A stretch of 24,702 nt of DNA from Lentisalinibacter sp037382365 (GTDB lineage: Bacteria > Pseudomonadota > Gammaproteobacteria > Steroidobacterales > Woeseiaceae): the NCBI GenBank assembly GCA_037382365.1, contig JARRPZ010000080.1:1-24702 (forward strand), read 5' to 3'. Below the pieces are notes generated by a model. It saw nothing but the letters and a program-made list of their open reading frames with translations. It had not been told where the DNA came from and did not search any database. Made by a program: the position numbers and the translations under genes. Positions 24,401 to 24,702 of the stretch are shown piece by piece; position 1 is the first letter of the stretch; the number at the start of each line of letters is the position of its first letter.

Positions 24401-24702
24401 TCTGCAGGAGATCGTCGCGAATTTCATCAGCGGGCTGATCATCCTGGTGGAACGTCCCGTGCGTGTCGGCGACGTCGTGACCGTCGGCGATACCAGTGGG
24501 GTAGTGACGCGGGTTCAGATCCGCGCCACCACCATACGCACGTGGGACCGGCAGGAACTCCTGGTGCCGAACAAGGAATTCATTACTGGCCGCGTCCTGA
24601 ACTGGTCACTCTCCGATGACATCCTCCGCATCCATTTCGTGGTGGGGGTGGCCTACGGCAGCGACGTCGAGCGCGCACTCGCACTGATGGAGGAGGCGGC
24701 CA
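21490..24702 (+). pseudogene. mscK: MscK-like mechanosensitive channel gene, frameshifted and cut by window end
   Basis: The gene codes for a large MscS-superfamily channel of the MscK/MscM type, which releases solutes from the inner membrane on hypo-osmotic shock. After a signal peptide (MTRVATGTLALLTAMVGLAQ) comes a long periplasmic coiled-coil region, then many membrane helices (from about 23070) and the MscS core at about 24350-24700: ALGVGIGFGLQEIVANFISG, then LVERPVRVGDVV. A 74-bp exact tandem duplication (22213-22360) shifts the frame, and the first part stops at 22656. With one copy removed, the frame runs unbroken to the window end. The start is ATG 21490; GTG 21415 with GGAG upstream is an alternative. 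The C-terminus lies outside the window. Real mutation and assembly error cannot be told apart here. Confidence 0.75.
22213..22360. repeat. Exact 74-bp tandem duplication inside the mscK-like gene
   Basis: Positions 22213-22286 and 22287-22360 are identical, starting CGGGTCGCCCGG and ending GCCGAGGTGGA. Deleting one copy joins ERVIAEVD to PAVLGEAADN in one frame. Confidence 0.95.

Overview
The window is a GC-rich, densely coded chromosomal segment. HemG of the menaquinone-dependent type, a CbpA/CbpM pair, a YccA-like Bax-inhibitor protein, an MscK-like channel and outer-membrane β-barrel proteins with a C-terminal Phe all point to a Gram-negative gammaproteobacterium. The genus cannot be fixed from sequence alone. 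No rRNA, tRNA, CRISPR array, transposase or phage gene was seen.

Layout. (1) 1-935: hemG overlaps a GFA/CENP-V zinc protein gene (ATGA). (2) 963-1667 (-): glutathione S-transferase. (3) 1797-3569: MsbA-type ABC exporter, convergent with an α/β hydrolase (3576-4472, -) that follows a small winged-helix regulator (4540-4890, -). (4) 5036-5701: YccA-like membrane protein with a strong terminator. (5) 5875-9291: protein repair and chaperone block, made of a PCMT-erythromycin-esterase-like fusion, cbpA and cbpM. (6) 9378-12077: DUF4956 membrane protein, an α/β-hydrolase-like protein without its nucleophile serine, and a convergent exported CotH-kinase-like protein. (7) 12076-15462: a three-TM winged-helix/TolB-like/TPR protein followed by two small paralogous exported four-cysteine proteins. 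(8) 15593-17176: a cytochrome c/β-barrel gene broken by a 26-bp tandem duplication plus a 1-nt indel, convergent with an OMP gene. (9) 17230-18091: a truncated EamA transporter gene and a 71-aa conserved protein. (10) 18247-21233: a second CotH-like paralog, tail-to-tail with an exported metallophosphoesterase that carries a degenerate kinase-like C-terminal domain. (11) 21490-end: an MscK-like channel gene broken by a 74-bp tandem duplication and cut by the window edge.

The most unusual theme is the set of exported kinase-fold-like proteins: two divergent CotH-like paralogs, and a phosphatase fused to what looks like a pseudokinase. They lie within about 10 kb, near a DUF4956 protein, whose family is known to neighbour CotH and VTC genes. 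An extracytoplasmic phosphorylation or polyphosphate-related function is an inference, not shown by the sequence. The second theme is gene disruption by exact tandem duplications whose lengths are not multiples of three. These could be real mutations or assembly errors.
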